From Campylobacterales bacterium (GTDB taxonomy: Bacteria > Campylobacterota > Campylobacteria > Campylobacterales > QNZT01), in the NCBI GenBank assembly GCA_015662615.1, contig DQTU01000320.1, positions 1 to 18,092 of the forward strand: a stretch of DNA of 18,092 nt, read 5' to 3'. The notes below the pieces were generated by a model. The model ran no database searches and was not told where the DNA came from. It saw only the letters and a program-made list of their open reading frames with translations. The translations under genes were made by a program, and so were the position numbers. Numbering within the stretch: the stretch's first letter is position 1; each line of letters starts with the position of its first letter. Shown here in pieces: positions 1 to 6,661 of this stretch.

Positions 1-1
1 A

Positions 2-112
2 AAAGTTGGATGTGCAATGAGCAAATACAGAACTGGAGATTTTAAAAACTGGTATTTGATAGTTTGTAAATATAAAACTCCTGGAAATTATGTAGGGCAA
101 AAGCCCTATTAA
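2..112 (+). CDS. CAP/SCP-family secreted protein, C-terminal fragment (5' end outside window)
   Basis: An open frame enters from the left edge and ends at TAA 110-112, giving 36 residues. They start VGCAMSKY and end with IVCKYKTPGNYVGQKPY. The pattern 'GC ... hydrophobic-VC-x-Y-x-x-P-G-N-[YF]-x-G-x-x-P-Y' is the C-terminal signature of the CAP (CRISP/antigen 5/PR-1, SCP) domain. The two cysteines would form the family's C-terminal disulfide. Family members are normally exported, and bacterial ones have varied or unknown roles. Signal peptide, active-site histidines and full length are outside the window. The gene is convergent with the HIT gene, with only 4 nt between the two stop codons. The family call rests on this short tail but the motif is characteristic. 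Confidence 0.72.
   Translation, partial: KVGCAMSKYRTGDFKNWYLIVCKYKTPGNYVGQKPY
93..108. terminator. Small hairpin between the CAP and HIT genes, possible bidirectional terminator
   Basis: TAGGGC-AAAA-GCCCTA forms a perfect 6-bp stem with a 4-nt loop in the last codons of the CAP gene, just before the stops of both convergent genes. There is no long T tract on either side (only TTAATTT on the plus strand), so the terminator strength is uncertain. It is seen in sequence; function is inferred from its position between convergent genes. Confidence 0.4.
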
Positions 113-116
113 TTTC

Positions 117-473
117 CTATAGAGCCTTGTGGGTCTCCTCAGGGCTAAAGTGAGGCCAAGATAGTTTTGTCCCACCCAATAGATGAAAATGCAGATGTTG
201 AACTTCCTGCCCACCATCATCGCCATTGTTGGTAATAAGCCTATATCCACTCAAATCTAGTCCCATTTTTTTAGATACTTCTTGGATAAATGGGGTAATT
301 GCACTCATTAACGCAGGTGTAACATCCTGAAATTTTTCAACATGAACCTTTGGAATAATCAAAAGATGAATTGGCGCTCTTGGATTGGCATCATGAAAGC
401 ATAAAAACTCGTCATTTTCTAGTATCTTATTTGATGGGATTTCACCCTCTACAATTTTACAAAATATACACAT
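117..473 (-). CDS. HIT-family (Hint-like) nucleotide hydrolase
   Basis: The 118-residue protein carries the histidine triad Q-H-L-H-F-H-L-L at residues 92-99 (His93, His95, His97). By family analogy His95 is the nucleophile that attacks the phosphoramidate of purine nucleoside 5'-phosphoramidates. The N-terminal C-I-F-C (Cys2-Cys5) plus His44 in IPKVHVEKF and the first triad histidine match the zinc site of bacterial Hint proteins. Length is normal for the family (about 110-120). The ATG start is preceded by an AAGGAAA ribosome-binding site. It is a cytosolic enzyme, probably monocistronic. As I recall, it sits beside pheS in other Campylobacterota too; here two small membrane genes intervene. 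Identification is firm; the physiological substrate is unknown. Confidence 0.95.
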   Translation of the reverse strand: MCIFCKIVEGEIPSNKILENDEFLCFHDANPRAPIHLLIIPKVHVEKFQDVTPALMSAITPFIQEVSKKMGLDLSGYRLITNNGDDGGQEVQHLHFHLLGGTKLSWPHFSPEETHKAL

Positions 474-684
474 TGGTTTCCTTTTTATTTCATGGTAGTG
501 GATATTGGCTTTATGGTTTGTTAATTTTTTATATCTTTTGTGCTAAAAATCTTTCATCTGCGAAAATGAAATATCCCCAGTTAAAAACTTCATCAATTTC
601 ATTGCTTTTTGACAACTTAATAACTGAAAAAATAAAATATGAACTTTTTCGCTTTGGTGTTCATTATAAGTTTTAAAAAAAATT

Positions 685-710
685 ATGAAAAAAGTAACTA
701 ATTTTTTCAT
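685..710. terminator. Nine-bp perfect AT hairpin, possible terminator
   Basis: ATGAAAAAA (685-693) and TTTTTTCAT (702-710) are perfect complements separated by 8 nt. The hairpin carries its own T run on either strand, like an intrinsic terminator, but it is very A/T-rich and no plus-strand gene ends just upstream. A further perfect 7-bp inverted repeat, TATTTCA-AAA-TGAAATA, follows at 714-730. The pair might instead be a regulator-binding or insulating element upstream of the promoter at 758. Confidence 0.4.
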
Positions 711-757
711 TTATATTTCAAAATGAAATATTATTTTAACCTTTTTAGATTTTTTGC

Positions 758-763
758 TAGAAT
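758..763 (+). promoter_or_regulatory. -10 box for the two small membrane genes
   Basis: GC-TAGAAT at 756-763 matches the Campylobacterota sigma70 -10 pattern, with T-rich sequence (TTTTTAGATTTTTT) upstream in place of a clear -35. The predicted transcript would start near 770, about 20 nt before the GTG start at 791. Confidence 0.55.
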
Positions 764-790
764 ATTTGTAAAGTAGAAAGGTGGTACAAT

Positions 791-988
791 GTGAAAGAGT
801 TAGAAGTTATTGGCAAAGAGATTGAGATATACAAGATAAAATTGTTTTTGTTTGTCGCTATTTCAGGTGGAAGTTGGGTTTATGCATTTAAGCTTGATGG
901 AGTTGCTTTTAAAATGGTACTTTTTTCTGTATTCGCTGTAATAAGTTTTGGTATTTTTACTAATATTACAAAACTTAGCGACTCATAA
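791..988 (+). CDS. Small two-helix membrane protein of unknown function
   Basis: I do not recognise the family. The 65-residue product has a charged N-terminus (residues 1-15), a hydrophobic segment at about 17-36 containing FLFVAISGGSWVYAF, a short loop, and a second hydrophobic segment at about 41-59. This suggests an inner-membrane helical hairpin. The start must be GTG at 791: the ATG at 789 is followed at once by TGA. AAAGGTGG at 777-784 gives a good ribosome-binding site. A -10 box lies about 30 nt upstream. A 31-codon membrane peptide gene follows after 22 nt with its own ribosome-binding site, so the two probably form one transcript. Roles as an accessory subunit of a membrane complex or as a toxin-like peptide are both possible; the sequence does not decide. 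Confidence 0.6.
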   Translation: MKELEVIGKEIEIYKIKLFLFVAISGGSWVYAFKLDGVAFKMVLFSVFAVISFGIFTNITKLSDS

Positions 989-1010
989 AAAGAGTTAAAA
1001 GGATTAAAAA

Positions 1011-1106
1011 ATGGTTGAATTTATATTTGCGATTACATTTGTTATTGCTGCTATACTAGGACATATTGCAGTTAAAAAAAATTGGAAAATAGTATATTAT
1101 CTTTGA
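1011..1106 (+). CDS. 31-residue single-helix membrane peptide
   Basis: ATG at 1011 follows AAAAGGA (997-1003) with 7-nt spacing and opens a 31-codon frame to TGA at 1104-1106. Residues 3-22 form one hydrophobic helix (EFIFAITFVIAAILGHIAV). A basic and aromatic tail, KKNWKIVYYL, follows; by the positive-inside rule it would face the cytoplasm. It lies 22 nt after the 65-residue membrane protein, which suggests co-expression. I know no family for it. Good ribosome-binding site, helix composition and operon-like position support it as real, but very short frames like this also occur by chance. Confidence 0.45.
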   Translation: MVEFIFAITFVIAAILGHIAVKKNWKIVYYL

Positions 1107-1161
1107 TTTTAAGTTATACTTCAATTTCTCTTACATAATTGGCTATTAAACAACTTTTATA

Positions 1162-1167
1162 TACAAT
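1162..1167 (+). promoter_or_regulatory. -10 box for the pheS operon
   Basis: TTTATA-TACAAT (-10 at 1162-1167) lies 27 nt before the TTG start of pheS. A transcript starting near 1174 would have a leader of only about 20 nt, too short for an attenuator of the kind that controls pheST in enterobacteria. I see no clear -35, as is usual in this phylum. Confidence 0.5.
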
Positions 1168-1194
1168 CTCACAAAAACTTACAGGTAAACAAAA

Positions 1195-2196
1195 TTGGAA
1201 AATTTACAAGAGCTTATAGAGTCTGCTGATACGCTTCAGACGCTGGAAGTGGCACGGATAGAGATATTTGGGAAAAAAGGTATTTTGGCGGCAGAGTTTG
1301 CCAAGATGAAGAGCGTACCAAATGAAGAGAAAAAAGAGTTTGCGAAAAATCTTAATATTGAGAAAGCAAAGTTAACTGGGCTTTTTGATGCTAAAAAGAG
1401 CTTGTTGCAAGAGGCTGCCTTGAGTGAGAGTATGAAAAAAGATGGTGTTGATGTCACGCTCTTTAACTCTTATAATGAGAGTGGAGCTTTACATCCTGTG
1501 AATGAGACTATGAATAAAATCATTGATTATTTTGTCAGCATGAACTTTTCAATTGAAGAGGAGCGACTTGTTGAAGATGATTTTCATAATTTTGAAGCTC
1601 TAAATCTGCCAAAGTATCATCCAGCAAGAGATATGCAAGATACTTTTTATATGAATGATGATTATGTGTTACGAACGCATACCTCTCCAGTTCAGATACG
1701 AACGATGATGAATAAAAAGGTAAAACCACCTATACGGATGATAAGCCCAGGTTCAGTTTTTAGAAGAGATTTTGATGTTACGCATACGCCGATGTTTCAT
1801 CAAGTTGAAGGGTTGGTTGTGGATGATGAGGGAAAAGTAAGTTTTGCCCATTTGAAGTTTATCCTTGAAGATTTTTTACATTACATGTTTGGTAATGAGA
1901 TAGAGATAAGATTTCGCCCTAGCTATTTTCCGTTTACGGAACCTAGTGCTGAGGTAGATATTAGCTGTGTTTTTTGTGAAGGCAAGGGGTGCAGGATATG
2001 CTCACATACAGGTTGGCTTGAAGTGCTGGGTTCTGGCATGGTAGACCCAAATGTCTTTAAAGCAGTGGGATATGAAAATGTTAGTGGATATGCATTTGGA
2101 TTTGGTGTAGAGCGTTTTGCGATGCTGATACACAGAATTCCAGATTTACGCTCTCTTTTTGAGGCGGATTTAAGACTATTGGAGCAATTTAGATGA
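1195..2196 (+). CDS. pheS: Phenylalanine--tRNA ligase alpha subunit
   Basis: This is the catalytic subunit of the (alpha-beta)2 class II synthetase that charges tRNA-Phe in the cytosol. It has 333 residues, normal for the family. In order: an N-terminal tRNA-binding helical region (about 1-85); motif 1 around HPVNETMNKIIDYF (100-113); THTSPVQIRTM (161-171) by the Phe/adenylate site; motif 2 GSVFRRDFDVTHTPMFHQVE (186-205); motif 3 GFGVERFAML (302-311). Residues 258-269 carry CxxC-x4-CxxC, a possible zinc knuckle also seen in other bacterial PheS. The start is TTG: an in-frame TAA at 1186-1188 rules out anything further upstream, and the next residues match the family N-terminus. Its TGA overlaps the pheT ATG. 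Confidence 0.98.
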   Translation: MENLQELIESADTLQTLEVARIEIFGKKGILAAEFAKMKSVPNEEKKEFAKNLNIEKAKLTGLFDAKKSLLQEAALSESMKKDGVDVTLFNSYNESGALHPVNETMNKIIDYFVSMNFSIEEERLVEDDFHNFEALNLPKYHPARDMQDTFYMNDDYVLRTHTSPVQIRTMMNKKVKPPIRMISPGSVFRRDFDVTHTPMFHQVEGLVVDDEGKVSFAHLKFILEDFLHYMFGNEIEIRFRPSYFPFTEPSAEVDISCVFCEGKGCRICSHTGWLEVLGSGMVDPNVFKAVGYENVSGYAFGFGVERFAMLIHRIPDLRSLFEADLRLLEQFR

Positions 2197-4517
2197 TCGT
2201 TACAAAAGAGTGGCTAAAAGAGTGGATAGATTTAGGTGAGATTAGTACCGATGAGATATGCAGATCACTAAATTCAATTGGTTTAGAAGTTGATTCACTA
2301 GATGAGATAAGAGTTTCAAAAGGTATAAAAGTTGGCTTTGTAAAGGTTTGCGAAAAACACCCTGATGCAGATAAGTTAAATGTTTGTCAAGTTGATTTAG
2401 GTTATGAAGTGACACAAATTGTTTGCGGTGCTAAAAATGTGGCAGCGGGTCAATTTGTGGCTGTGGCAACAATAGGCACAATTTTAGGCAAAGATTTTGA
2501 GATCAAAGAGGCAAAACTTAGAGGAGTAGAATCAAATGGTATGATTTGCTCCTCTGCGGAAATTGGACTGCCTAAAATGAATGATGGAATTATGGTCTTA
2601 GATGAGAGTATTGGTGCATTAAATCTAGGGCAGGAACTTAGTGAATATCCGCTTGTCAATGATGATGTTATCGATATTGAACTAACTGCAAATAGAGGAG
2701 ATTGTCTCAGTATCAATGGTGTAGCTAGAGATTTGAGTGCTTCACTAAATTGTAGCCGTACATGTCCTGATTTTCATTTTAAAGGTGACAGAAGAGGGAT
2801 TGCCAGGGTTTTAAAATTTGAAGTTGAAAATGATATACAAGCTTCTGTAGAGTATAAATTTTTTGAGATCAAAGCGTTAGAACTTCCATTTTTACATGCG
2901 TTTAGATTGGCATGTGTAGCGCATGAAAGTAGTAACAAAATTACAGATTATTTAGCATATGCAACACATTCAACGGGTGTTCTTTTAAGAGCTTATGATT
3001 TTATGAAATTCTCATCTCCCCAGCAAAGTGAAGTGATGCTAACTTTAAAAAAAGATAAACTTGGGTTTGATACGCTCTATTGTAACGATAAAGCATTAAG
3101 TGTGATAGGTATCAATCAGAGTGATGATTTAAAAGCTGAGAGTGATTTTGTGATTGTTGAAGCTTCTTTTATCGATCCAGATCTCATATCTCAAAAAAAG
3201 AGTGAGAGCAAAGTTGAAGTAGATGACCACTTTTATAGATCTTCAAGGGGAAGTGAACCCAATTTGAGATTGGGTATTGAGTATCTTTGTGGCTTGGCAA
3301 AAGAGAGAGAACTTTCAGTATATGTAGGGAGTCATAAACATATCATAGATACTGAGAGCAAGATCGTTAAAATAGAACATGCCTTTATCAACAATTTTAT
3401 TGGTCAAGATATAGAAGCCGTAAAAATTATACAAATATTGGAACATCTGGGATTTGGTGTGAAAACGATTGATAGCTCTTTTATGGTTACCATTCCTCCA
3501 TTTCGCCATGATGTAAATCATCAGCAAGATATTATTGAAGAGTTAGTGCGTATCATCGGTATTGACAATATTAATTCTAAGGCTCTGAACTTTACGGAGT
3601 CAATACAGATAAAAAATGATGCTTACAAAGTATATAAAAAAAGAATTCATTTTAGACATAAAGCGGTAGGTGTTGGCTTTTTTGAGGCAATTCATTACTT
3701 TTTTGATAATAGAGAATTAATGCAGAAGTATAATCTTGAAGTATTAGATAACTCTCTTGATCTGAAAAACCCAATTACAAATGAGTTAAATACCCTTCGT
3801 TCTACATTACTTTTACATCTGATAAATTCTGCAAGTCGAAATATGAAATTTGGTAAAAAAAGTGTGAAGCTTTTTGAGCTAGGAAAAGTTATTAATGCTA
3901 AAAGAGAAGAGGCAAATAGACTCTCTTTTATCTTTAGTGGAGAAGTTGAAGCAGGAAGTGTAAGTAACCATGGTAAGCCGGAAACAATTGACTTTTTTAA
4001 ATTTAGTCAGCTTGTCTCTAAAACAGTAGGGGAGATAGAGCTTCAAACTGGAAGTGATGAAAATACACTTGTTAGCCCTTATGAGTATGCGAGAGTTTTT
4101 ATTGGTGGGGAAGATGTTGGATTTATAGCAAGAGTTCATGTGAAAATCGAGCAAGAGTTTGATCTGCCTAGAAGTTATATCTGTGAATTGGATTTTGATA
4201 AGTTAAAGTATGAAAAGATAAATGTAGCTGCTTATTCAAAATTTCCAGCACTAACGCGTGATCTGTCACTTATTATCCCTAAAACGATAAAGTTTAGTGA
4301 AATAAGAGCGTATTTAAATGAACTTATACCAAAAGAGGTTATTGGATTTGCTCCTATGGATATTTATGAGAGTGAAGAGTTGGGAGATAGTCAAAGTGTG
4401 ACCGTTAAGTTTGAGATACAATCTTGCGATAAAACACTTGAAGAAGAGCAAATTATAACCATCATGAGTGATATTCTTGATGGATTAAAAGAGAAATTTG
4501 GGATAGGTATAAGATGA
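2193..4517 (+). CDS. pheT: Phenylalanine--tRNA ligase beta subunit
   Basis: This is the tRNA-binding and editing partner of PheS. Its 774 residues show the full domain order: N-terminal B1 with the EMAP/OB-type tRNA-binding fold (about 44-148, with KHPDADKLNVCQV and the SNGMICS loop); the B1 continuation DIELTANRGDCLSINGVARD (161-180); B3/B4 editing region (about 205-370); B5 DNA-binding-like fold (about 395-470, with VTIPPFRHDVNHQQDIIEEL); a class II-like core without catalytic motifs; and the C-terminal FDX-ACB anticodon-binding domain (about 683-774, starting FPALTRDLSLI). The ATG overlaps the pheS stop as ATGA, with GGAG at 2181-2184 as ribosome-binding site. This implies coupled translation for 1:1 subunits. 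The end overlaps aroA the same way. Confidence 0.98.
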   Translation: MIVTKEWLKEWIDLGEISTDEICRSLNSIGLEVDSLDEIRVSKGIKVGFVKVCEKHPDADKLNVCQVDLGYEVTQIVCGAKNVAAGQFVAVATIGTILGKDFEIKEAKLRGVESNGMICSSAEIGLPKMNDGIMVLDESIGALNLGQELSEYPLVNDDVIDIELTANRGDCLSINGVARDLSASLNCSRTCPDFHFKGDRRGIARVLKFEVENDIQASVEYKFFEIKALELPFLHAFRLACVAHESSNKITDYLAYATHSTGVLLRAYDFMKFSSPQQSEVMLTLKKDKLGFDTLYCNDKALSVIGINQSDDLKAESDFVIVEASFIDPDLISQKKSESKVEVDDHFYRSSRGSEPNLRLGIEYLCGLAKERELSVYVGSHKHIIDTESKIVKIEHAFINNFIGQDIEAVKIIQILEHLGFGVKTIDSSFMVTIPPFRHDVNHQQDIIEELVRIIGIDNINSKALNFTESIQIKNDAYKVYKKRIHFRHKAVGVGFFEAIHYFFDNRELMQKYNLEVLDNSLDLKNPITNELNTLRSTLLLHLINSASRNMKFGKKSVKLFELGKVINAKREEANRLSFIFSGEVEAGSVSNHGKPETIDFFKFSQLVSKTVGEIELQTGSDENTLVSPYEYARVFIGGEDVGFIARVHVKIEQEFDLPRSYICELDFDKLKYEKINVAAYSKFPALTRDLSLIIPKTIKFSEIRAYLNELIPKEVIGFAPMDIYESEELGDSQSVTVKFEIQSCDKTLEEEQIITIMSDILDGLKEKFGIGIR

Positions 4518-5800
4518 GTAATTTTGTTGTTAAACCATGTGATGCATTTGATATTGAGATTGATACAATTGCTAGTGATAAGTCAATTTCGCATCGTTGT
4601 GCGATATTTTCACTACTTTCAGATAAGCCGTCAAAGATCATTAACTATCTTGGAGCAGAAGATACTTTAAATACTTTGAGCATTGTTGAACAGTTGGGAG
4701 CCCAGATAGAAAAAAATGGGAATGTGATTACAATCACCCCTCCTAAAACTATTAAAGAGCCTGCATCTATTTTAGATTGTGGAAATTCTGGAACGGCTAT
4801 CAGACTTTTTATGGGATTTTTAGCAACTCGTGAAGGATTTTTTGTGCTTCACGGAGATAAATATCTTGCTTCTCGTCCTATGAAAAGAGTTGCAGATCCG
4901 CTTAGAAAGATTGGAGCTACAATCGACGGTAGAGTTAAAGGGAATTTAGCACCTATCTCAATTAGAGGTGCAAAGCTTGAAGGGTTTGATTATAAAAGTC
5001 CTATTGCATCAGCACAAGTTAAAAGTGCGATGATCTTAGCGGCACTTTCGGCTGACTCTTCATCAGTTTATAGTGAACCGCATTTGAGTCGTGATCATAG
5101 TGAGCGAATGCTTCGTGGCATGGGTGCTGAGGTCATTGACGATGGAGGGAAGATCAAAATCTTACCAAATATTGAACCGTTGCAACCTTTAGATATCACA
5201 GTACCATCAGACCCTTCTAGTGGTTTTTTCTTTGCTGTTGCAGCAGCTATCACGCCAAATGCTACAATTGTGTTGAAAAATGTTTCATTAAATCCGACAC
5301 GAATAGAAGCGTATGAGATTTTAAAACAGATGGGAACAAGTGTAGAATTTATTGAAAAAGAGAATAAGTATGAACCTATAGGTGATATTATTGTGAGTTT
5401 CGCACCTTTAAAAGCGGTTGAAGTTTCAAAAAATATTGCATGGCTTATTGATGAGCTGCCAGCACTCTCTATCGCTTTTGCATGTGCAGATGGAGAGAGT
5501 GTTGTTAAAAACGCTCATGAACTACGTGTAAAAGAGAGTGATCGAATTAGTTCAGTTGTTGAAAATTTAGAGAAATGCGGCATAAAAACTACAGAGTATG
5601 AAGATGGCTACACCGTTTTTGGAGGAACACTTAAAAGTGCTGAAATTGATAGTTTTGGAGATCATAGAGTTGCTATGAGCTTTGCAATTGCAGGGCTTAA
5701 ATGTGGCATGAAAATAGAAGATGCAGAGTGTATACAGACATCATTTCCCAATTTTGTTATGCTCTTACAGAAAATTAGCGAGGTAAAAGTTGGAAATTAA
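4514..5800 (+). CDS. aroA: 3-phosphoshikimate 1-carboxyvinyltransferase (EPSP synthase)
   Basis: It joins shikimate-3-phosphate and phosphoenolpyruvate in the sixth step of the shikimate pathway, in the cytosol. The 428-residue protein has normal length and the two-domain inside-out barrel motifs: SDKSISHRCAIFSLL (21-35; Lys23 and Ser24 bind substrates), LDCGNSGTAIRLFMGFLA (87-104; PEP-binding loop, with Gly93 where the glycine-to-alanine change gives glyphosate tolerance in other enzymes), SRPMKRVADPL (120-130), IDELPALSIAFA (312-323; catalytic acid Asp314) and HELRVKESDRI (335-345; Glu342). The ATG overlaps the pheT TGA by 4 nt. The link to pheST is probably for co-expression: the pathway leads to phenylalanine, the ligand of PheST. 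Confidence 0.97.
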   Translation: MSNFVVKPCDAFDIEIDTIASDKSISHRCAIFSLLSDKPSKIINYLGAEDTLNTLSIVEQLGAQIEKNGNVITITPPKTIKEPASILDCGNSGTAIRLFMGFLATREGFFVLHGDKYLASRPMKRVADPLRKIGATIDGRVKGNLAPISIRGAKLEGFDYKSPIASAQVKSAMILAALSADSSSVYSEPHLSRDHSERMLRGMGAEVIDDGGKIKILPNIEPLQPLDITVPSDPSSGFFFAVAAAITPNATIVLKNVSLNPTRIEAYEILKQMGTSVEFIEKENKYEPIGDIIVSFAPLKAVEVSKNIAWLIDELPALSIAFACADGESVVKNAHELRVKESDRISSVVENLEKCGIKTTEYEDGYTVFGGTLKSAEIDSFGDHRVAMSFAIAGLKCGMKIEDAECIQTSFPNFVMLLQKISEVKVGN

Positions 5801-6623
5801 ATTAGCGAAAAATTATGGATTTTGTTTTGGAGTGAAAAGGGCAATAGAGATTGCTGAAAATTCTCGTGATGCTACTACCATTGGACCTTTAATTCATAAC
5901 AATGAAGAGATTAATCGTTTGAAAGAGAATTTTAATGTCATTACTTCAAATGATATTGGCGAACTTGGAAGTGCAAAAAAAGCAATTATTAGAACCCATG
6001 GCATTGTTAAAGATGATTTTAAAACATTACAAAAAAGTGATATTGAAGTTATTGATGCAACATGCCCGTTTGTGACAAAACCCCAGCAGATTGTTGAAGA
6101 GATGAGCAAAAAGGGATATAAAATTGTTATTTTTGGAGATGTGAATCATCCTGAAGTAAAAGGTGTAATGAGTTATGCGGTAAATGACCCTATCATTGTT
6201 ATGAGTGTTGATGATTTGAAATCTGTAAATATAAGTAATAAAGTTGCTGTTATATCCCAAACTACTAGAAAAATAAGTGAATTTCAAAAAATTGTAAATT
6301 ATCTTGTTGAAAGAATTAAAGAGGTTCGCGTTTTTAATACAATCTGTAATGCAACATTTGAAAACCAAGAGTCAGCATATGATCTCTCTTTGGAATCGGA
6401 TGTAATGATTGTTATTGGTGGAAAAAACTCATCTAATACCAAACAATTGCTTACGATTGCACAAGAAAATTGCATAGATAGTTACTTGATAGAAAATGAG
6501 AAAGAGCTTGTTAAAGAGTGGTTTGATAGGAAGATTTTATGTGGAATTACAGCGGGTGCATCAACACCTGATTGGATAATCGAAAAAATTGTTGCAACTA
6601 TAAGAGAACTTTCTGTAGAATAA
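5790..6623 (+). CDS. ispH: 4-hydroxy-3-methylbut-2-enyl diphosphate reductase
   Basis: Last enzyme of the MEP isoprenoid pathway: it reductively dehydroxylates HMBPP to IPP and DMAPP with a [4Fe-4S] cluster. The 277-residue protein has the three cluster cysteines: Cys12 in GFCFGVKRA, Cys92 in DATCPFV and Cys186 in NTICNATFENQ. It also has the diphosphate-binding histidines His36 (GPLIHNNEE), His70 (RTHGI) and His120 with the proton donor Glu122 (NHPEVKG). The C-terminal GITAGASTPDWIIEKI (252-267) is typical. The start is TTG, overlapping the end of aroA by 11 nt, with GAGGTAAAAG as ribosome-binding site. IspH next to rpsA is common in several bacterial groups, and some proteins are naturally fused to S1. 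Confidence 0.97.
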   Translation: MEIKLAKNYGFCFGVKRAIEIAENSRDATTIGPLIHNNEEINRLKENFNVITSNDIGELGSAKKAIIRTHGIVKDDFKTLQKSDIEVIDATCPFVTKPQQIVEEMSKKGYKIVIFGDVNHPEVKGVMSYAVNDPIIVMSVDDLKSVNISNKVAVISQTTRKISEFQKIVNYLVERIKEVRVFNTICNATFENQESAYDLSLESDVMIVIGGKNSSNTKQLLTIAQENCIDSYLIENEKELVKEWFDRKILCGITAGASTPDWIIEKIVATIRELSVE

Positions 6624-6661
6624 ATAAATTTTTTAAAAATTATAAAACCAAAAGGAATGTG

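Larger units (their letters stand above)
474..790. other. Intergenic region between hit and the small membrane genes
   Basis: I see no supportable gene in these 317 bases. They hold the HIT ribosome-binding site and a possible minus-strand -10 (TATAAA, complement of 528-533). They also hold a strong AT hairpin at 685-710, a second inverted repeat at 714-730 and a plus-strand promoter at 758-763. On the minus strand, codons from 660 down to the TAA at 529-531 stay open for 43 sense codons, reading ...EIDEVFNWGYFIFADE..., but there is no ATG, only an internal TTG. A short ATG frame (start at 665, reading MNTKAKKF) closes after about 15 codons. This may be a decayed small gene, but I cannot support it. 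Confidence 0.5.

Noticed and set aside
529..660. Minus-strand small gene with E-I-D-E-V-F-N-W-G-Y-F
   Set aside because: No ATG or GTG start in frame (TGA at 661-663), no ribosome-binding site, no family recognised.
371..676. 101-codon plus-strand open frame
   Set aside because: The first third is antisense to the HIT gene; the rest has no recognisable domain, start signal or sensible composition.
6621..6650. Promoter or terminator between ispH and rpsA
   Set aside because: AATTTTTTAAAAATT is a palindrome of A/T only. The TATAAA at 6641 is too close to the rpsA ribosome-binding site to be a -10.
6572..6661. N-terminal extension of S1 by 30 residues
   Set aside because: It would overlap ispH by 52 nt, has an unusual Cys/Lys-rich composition and lacks a ribosome-binding site; ATG 6662 has one and fits the S1 family.
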